Assembly: GCA_947470205.1 (NCBI GenBank) | Contig: CANISK010000039.1 | Location: forward strand, 1 to 9,740 | From: Neisseriaceae bacterium | GTDB taxonomy: Bacteria; Pseudomonadota; Gammaproteobacteria; Burkholderiales; UBA11063 | Direction: 5' to 3' | Length of the DNA stretch: 9,740 nt | Part shown: positions 6,255-9,740 of the stretch, in pieces | Position numbering within the stretch: position 1 is the first letter of the stretch | Layout: every line of letters starts with the position of its first letter | Program-made: the position numbers and the translations under genes | The notes under the pieces: model-generated | What the model saw: only the letters and a program-made list of their open reading frames with translations | Database searches by the model: none | What the model was told of the DNA's origin: nothing

Positions 6255-7499
6255 TTATTTAATTTTAGCTAACAAATTGTATTTAAACGCAAGAAATGCA
6301 AATAACATAAAAAAGAGCTCTCGTGCTTTATTCATATCATCTTTCTTTAACTGTGTAATATCAGTCCATTGATTTAAGATCTTATGAATAGCATTTAAGT
6401 AGGCATGATATTGGTTTATTGTATTTTTTTGGGTAGAATTTAGCTCTTGAGCTGTCTGTCCTTTATGATCTCTAGATTCAATACGCCAGATATCTATCTC
6501 TGTTTTTATTGATTGTAATTGTTCTGACCATTCGCCTGAAATTTGTTCTAATTGTGATGCATCTCTATTTGCAAGCTCTGAAATAGTTTTTTGAACATAA
6601 GCCATGAATAATTGCATCATATAATCACATTTTTTATTTAATATTTTAAAAGCATCGAATTCGTTACCTTTTTTGTCAAAATACGCTGGTTTTAATTGTT
6701 TTCCATTTTTTGCACCCCAGTCATAATGTTTTCCATAATCCCATCCGATTTGCTCACCAGATTCAATAGCATCAAGTACACAAAATAACATCATGGGAAC
6801 TTGATTAATCATAAAGGGAAACACCGCAAGATTAGCCTGCGCGATTTCTTTTTTCATCAAAGATGAATATGGTAAGTCACGTAACTCTTGCGTATTGTCT
6901 TTTATAATTTCTGCATAGCCCCCTAGATCTTGAAGTAGCATTTCTCCAATCTGCTTGGTAAGTAAGTCTTCATTTGCGGGTAAATGTTGAAAAAATCTGG
7001 TTATATTTCCTTGTTCTGATGCATCAACTCGGTGATTTGCTATTACAACCTGATACGCGGTGTCTATGGGTGCATCATATTCATTAAACACTTTTCCAGC
7101 ATAAAATCCAATCCATGTACCTGCTGGTATTATTTCTGTAGCTCGAGCGGCATAACCATATGGACCTTCGTAAATGGCTATTGTGTTAATGGGTTTATTG
7201 ACCATACTATGAATCTGTAGTTGTGTTAAATAACCACTATGTTCCACTAAAGCCATGTAAGTCTGTACTGCTTGCAGATTAAATGCATCTAATTCGCCTT
7301 GCGTACCAAGTTGGAGTTCATTTCCGAACCCTTGTAAACTAAATAATTGACGACATTCGTCTGGGGGGAGCCTTTCTCCATTTACCATTTGATCGGGGGT
7401 GAAAGATTTAAACAATACTCTCTCTTTTCCATTGTTATTGTTTTGGGGTGATTTCTCCTGGGATAAATTTTTTCCAGAAATGCCATTACTAGAGTTCAT
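6255..7499 (-). CDS. SET-domain protein, putative lysine methyltransferase/effector
   Basis: SET enzymes transfer methyl from S-adenosylmethionine to protein lysines. This 414-aa protein carries the SET elements in order. GPYGYAARATEIIPAGTWIG with YAGKV (112-136) matches the G-x-G-x-x-A/V-x-x-x-I-x-x-G-x-x-I-x-x-Y-x-G opening. VDASEQGNITRFFQH (158-172) matches the I/VDA..GN..RF.NH SAM-binding strand. ANLAVFPFMIN and SGEQIGWDYGKHYDWG (222-232, 247-262) match the PN-x-x-x and GEEL-T-x-DYG end, with Y255 as the likely active-site tyrosine. The NHSC site reads QHLP, and about 48 residues separate it from ANLAV, where the family has CxPN directly; no post-SET cysteine cluster follows. The first 27 residues are Ser/Asn/Gln-rich and probably disordered. 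The C-terminal part is helical, ending in a hydrophobic stretch (395-410). ATG 7497-7499 follows AAGGA (7508-7512) by 8 nt. Bacterial SET effectors include Chlamydia NUE and Legionella RomA. Effector status and histone substrates are inference; a methyltransferase for a bacterial protein is possible. Confidence 0.8.
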   Translation of the reverse strand: MNSSNGISGKNLSQEKSPQNNNNGKERVLFKSFTPDQMVNGERLPPDECRQLFSLQGFGNELQLGTQGELDAFNLQAVQTYMALVEHSGYLTQLQIHSMVNKPINTIAIYEGPYGYAARATEIIPAGTWIGFYAGKVFNEYDAPIDTAYQVVIANHRVDASEQGNITRFFQHLPANEDLLTKQIGEMLLQDLGGYAEIIKDNTQELRDLPYSSLMKKEIAQANLAVFPFMINQVPMMLFCVLDAIESGEQIGWDYGKHYDWGAKNGKQLKPAYFDKKGNEFDAFKILNKKCDYMMQLFMAYVQKTISELANRDASQLEQISGEWSEQLQSIKTEIDIWRIESRDHKGQTAQELNSTQKNTINQYHAYLNAIHKILNQWTDITQLKKDDMNKARELFFMLFAFLAFKYNLLAKIK

Positions 7500-7591
7500 A
7501 TTTATGTTCCTTATATGATAGTTACTGATTACTCAATGATACTTATTTCTTAACTTGCTGTAATTGTAAAAGTTTTTGTATCAAGCAACTA

Positions 7592-7597
7592 ATTATA
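7592..7597 (-). promoter_or_regulatory. -10 box of the SET-domain gene
   Basis: A perfect TATAAT on the minus strand lies 92 bp before the start codon in the 215-bp gap after tatC. The hexamer 17 bp upstream is a poor -35. It implies a leader of about 85 nt and independent transcription of the SET gene. Confidence 0.4.
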
Positions 7598-7662
7598 CAT
7601 CAACATATAAAACATAAACGGTGACAAATTTGTTTCATTTCAGATTATTCATGTAAAACAAT

Positions 7663-7683
7663 ATGTTATTACTATGGTAACAT
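7663..7683 (-). terminator. weak hairpin after tatC
   Basis: About 32 bp after the tatC stop, ATGTTAC and GTAATAACAT (read on the minus strand) can pair around CATA with one bulge. ATTGTTTT follows. The stem is short and A+T-rich, so this is only a candidate terminator for the etfA-tatB-tatC transcript. Confidence 0.3.
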
Positions 7684-7714
7684 TTAATCACGGCAACATC
7701 AAATCAAATGCACA

Positions 7715-8470
7715 TTAAAGTTTTTTACGTATAAAATAACCAATTAATAAACCACATTCATATAAAACATATAACGCACCAGCAAGGATTATTTGCGACA
7801 ATACATCTGGCGGAGTGATAATTGCCGATACAATAAAACACCCCACGAACACATATGGACGGATTTTTTTAAATTTGCTATAACTAATGATATTAAAATA
7901 AATAAGAAGAGTGACAAAAATGGGGGTAAGAAATGTGATGCCAAATATCATAAACATGTTTAGTATAAAGTCATAATATTTAGTAATGTCAATCATTAAA
8001 TCTATAGATGGAGATTTAAAGCTAATTAGAAACTTAAAAAATATTGGTAAAACACAAAAATAACAAAACAAAGCCCCAATGGTAAAAAGTATCACACTTG
8101 ATATAATCACCCCAAATAATAATAATCTTTCGTGTTTATACATCGCTGGGGCTAAAAATAACCAAATTTGATAAATGGTATTTGGGAGGGAGATAAATAT
8201 TGCACATAGTAAAGTTAGCTTCATGGGGATAAAAAATGAAGAGCCGACATCTGTTGATATGAGCTTAATTATTGTGGGTGATATGTTTGAAGTTAATGGT
8301 GGTAATACTTTTGGTAGATATGTAGCGTGTAAAAAAGGATAGGCTAGATAGAGATATATATCATTCCCATATCTAAACAACACAAGAAAAACAATTAATA
8401 TACCAATAATGATATAAATTAAACGTTTTCTAAGTTCGATTAAATTTGTCACCAAGTCATTGTTTGTCAT
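7715..8470 (-). CDS. tatC: TatC, twin-arginine translocase subunit
   Basis: TatC is the six-helix inner-membrane receptor of the Tat system and, with TatB, recognises the RR signal of folded export substrates. The 251 aa show the family features: the N-terminal cytoplasmic LIELRKRLIYI (signal-binding region), TDVGSSFFIPMKL (73-85), then YQIWLFLAPAMYKHER (100-115) with the F and E residues implicated in signal binding (F94/E103 in E. coli). Later come the ITPPDVLSQ motif (218-226) and the final helix with E238. Six hydrophobic spans are visible. One conserved position is altered: FGITFLTPI has Leu181 where E. coli FGVSFEVPV has Glu170 in helix 4. It lies 46 bp after tatB and ends the cluster; no Shine-Dalgarno sequence is obvious before ATG 8470, so coupling to tatB is likely. 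Confidence 0.94.
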   Translation of the reverse strand: MTNNDLVTNLIELRKRLIYIIIGILIVFLVLFRYGNDIYLYLAYPFLHATYLPKVLPPLTSNISPTIIKLISTDVGSSFFIPMKLTLLCAIFISLPNTIYQIWLFLAPAMYKHERLLLFGVIISSVILFTIGALFCYFCVLPIFFKFLISFKSPSIDLMIDITKYYDFILNMFMIFGITFLTPIFVTLLIYFNIISYSKFKKIRPYVFVGCFIVSAIITPPDVLSQIILAGALYVLYECGLLIGYFIRKKL

Positions 8471-8516
8471 ATTTATAACCAGTAAAATCTAAATTTATTT
8501 ATACAGTCATTGCGAG

Positions 8517-8879
8517 CTATAGACATTCGTCGAATAATTCAGGTTCACGGTCAAAGTCCAACTCTGGTTGAAAATATTTTATTTGTGTTTTATTGTCCAT
8601 GTAGTTATTGGATATATTGTCACATTTAATTGCATTATCCGTATTTAAATACAAATTTTTATTCATTTGTAACGTAGTATTGATGGCATCCACATCAATT
8701 TTTACTTTATTTAGTGTAGATATGCCAGTTTTCTCATAGAGTTCTTCTTTGTAGTGAGAAGCCATGTCGCGTAATTTAATAAACATTAGTACGCATTTTT
8801 TGATAATAACCGGTATATCCTTTGCGGGAACCACAAAAAGCAATAATAAACAAATTAATATAATTTCACTAAAACTCAT
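8517..8879 (-). CDS. tatB: TatB, Sec-independent translocase subunit
   Basis: TatB is a single-span membrane protein that pairs with TatC to form the Tat substrate receptor. The 120-aa protein starts MSFSEIILICLLLLFVVP. It has the FSE motif with E5, a short membrane helix (about 5-17), then an amphipathic helix (IPVIIKKCVLMFIKLRDMASHYKEEL, about 22-47) along the membrane surface, then a polar, probably disordered Asn/Asp-rich tail. The helix-hinge-helix order, the IKLRDMA match to the WIRALRSLA-type segment and the length favour TatB over TatA, as does its place before tatC. The hinge, normally Gly-Pro, reads Val-Pro (17-18). Only a weak AGG lies upstream of the ATG, 23 bp after etfA, so translation may be coupled. 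No tatA is in the window. Confidence 0.85.
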   Translation of the reverse strand: MSFSEIILICLLLLFVVPAKDIPVIIKKCVLMFIKLRDMASHYKEELYEKTGISTLNKVKIDVDAINTTLQMNKNLYLNTDNAIKCDNISNNYMDNKTQIKYFQPELDFDREPELFDECL

Positions 8880-8902
8880 TTAAATAAATATACCTAATTT
8901 AA

Positions 8903-9740
8903 TTAATGCTTCATTTTTTTAAAATGTGTGGTTAGTTTTGGAATAATGTCAAATAAATCAGCAACCAGACCGTAGTCTGCATATTCGAAAATAGGTGCAT
9001 TTTTATCTGTATTCACCGCAAAAACATATTTGGAGTTTTTCATCCCAGCGATATGTTGCATTGCCCCAGATATACCAAATCCGAGATATATATGTGGAGA
9101 TACAATCTTTCCAGTTTGTCCAATCTGGGCGTCGTTATTTATAATTCCAAACTCTACTGCATCCCGTGTCGCCCCTACTCCAGCATTTAAAACATTCGCT
9201 AAGCCACCAATGAGGTTATCAAAATTTTCTTTTGTGAGCAGTGATTTACCTCCGGACACTATTATGTTTGCAGTTGCGAGGTCTGTGTCAGCGTGGTGGC
9301 ATTCTGTAGATAAATATTTTATATTGGATGATATATTAGCATGATTGTAAGGTATATTAACTATATTTTGTGTATGTGTTTGATTTATATCTTTATTTTT
9401 CATATATGTGTCAAAATTTGCGGTGCGAATTGTGAGTAACTTCACATCTTCCAAACACTCAAGCTCCATTAACACATTACCTGCGTATGCGTATCTTTTG
9501 TATATATTTGGGGATATAATATCTATCACCTCACTAAGAAGCCCAATATTTAAAATTCCTGCAATTCTTGGTGCCAAATTTCGCCCTAAGTCATCATGTG
9601 AGATTAAAACATGGGTGTAATTTTTGATAATCGCACTTATTTGTGGTGCGATATTATCCACTATAATATTTTCTAATGGTTTATCATCAATCACTATACA
9701 TTTATCAACCAATACGTGTTTTATAATACCCGTGGCAAGA
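8903..9740 (-). CDS. etfA: electron transfer flavoprotein alpha subunit (5' end beyond window)
   Basis: EtfA carries the FAD of the soluble EtfAB dimer that passes electrons from acyl-CoA and other dehydrogenases to ETF-ubiquinone oxidoreductase. The C-terminal FAD domain is complete: IIVSGGKSLLTKENF, GVGATRDAVEFG (the GA.R..VD motif), QIGQTGKIVSPHIYLGFGIS, GAMQHIAGM, VNTDKNAPIFEYADYG and LVADLFDIIPKL. The N-terminal part shows THVLISHDDLGRNLAPRIA and the YAGN segment. The frame stays open to the right edge: codons for LATGIIKHV precede the TTG at 9710-9712, matching the AxIxGVxKVL segment of the family. That TTG is therefore not the start, and about 30-40 N-terminal residues lie outside. Compared with typical EtfA (about 310 aa), the linker near residues 105-135 is Asn-rich. 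etfB is expected just upstream. tatB follows after 23 bp. Confidence 0.94.
   Translation of the reverse strand, partial: LATGIIKHVLVDKCIVIDDKPLENIIVDNIAPQISAIIKNYTHVLISHDDLGRNLAPRIAGILNIGLLSEVIDIISPNIYKRYAYAGNVLMELECLEDVKLLTIRTANFDTYMKNKDINQTHTQNIVNIPYNHANISSNIKYLSTECHHADTDLATANIIVSGGKSLLTKENFDNLIGGLANVLNAGVGATRDAVEFGIINNDAQIGQTGKIVSPHIYLGFGISGAMQHIAGMKNSKYVFAVNTDKNAPIFEYADYGLVADLFDIIPKLTTHFKKMKH

Noticed and set aside
7032..7220. Plus-strand 62-codon ORF
   Set aside because: Antisense to the SET core.
9030..9344. Plus-strand 104-codon ORF
   Set aside because: It lies antisense to the well-conserved FAD domain of etfA and shows no family features.
9408..9620. Plus-strand 70-codon ORF
   Set aside because: Antisense shadow of etfA.
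9710..9712. TTG as the etfA start codon
   Set aside because: The frame continues upstream with EtfA-like residues to the window edge, and the family needs about 30-40 more N-terminal residues.

Overview
The window comes from an AT-rich (roughly one-third G+C by eye), gene-dense proteobacterial chromosome. Protein signatures lean towards the Betaproteobacteria: the LysS motif 3 reads [10 protein letters not shown], and SspB, TusA, RluD, DapE, TatB/TatC and EtfA all have proteobacterial forms. Low G+C, a SET-domain protein and a long pentapeptide-repeat protein suggest a host-associated or intracellular lifestyle. That is inference; no rRNA, tRNA or other taxonomic marker is present.

Layout. 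(1) 10-3215, plus strand: a tight run sspB, tusA, a possible 36-codon small ORF, lysS and rluD. Gaps are 11 nt or less, or the genes overlap, so this is probably one operon (protein quality control, sulfur transfer, tRNA charging, rRNA pseudouridylation). (2) About 3209-3413: a nested inverted-repeat, MITE-like element between the convergent rluD and the next gene. It has 20-bp outer repeats, a 29-bp perfect inner inverted repeat built from two REP-like hairpins, and TTTATA on both sides. (3) 3426-4670, minus: a 414-aa pentapeptide-repeat protein starting at GTG. (4) 4874-6031, minus: dapE (lysine/peptidoglycan precursor synthesis) behind an extended -10 promoter. (5) 6255-7499, minus: a 414-aa SET-domain protein, a candidate lysine methyltransferase or effector, with its own promoter and a hairpin downstream. 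(6) 7715-9740, minus: an etfA-tatB-tatC cluster, with etfA running off the right edge.

The housekeeping genes are conventional. The parts worth a second look are the SET protein, whose NHSCxPN region appears to be split by an insertion; the pentapeptide-repeat protein; the nested repeat element, which supplies the last base of the rluD stop codon; and a TatB/TatC pair that lacks two normally conserved residues (the TatB hinge glycine and the TatC glutamate equivalent to E. coli E170). No CRISPR array, complete transposase, phage gene or RNA gene was seen. No gene-free stretch exceeds about 215 bp.
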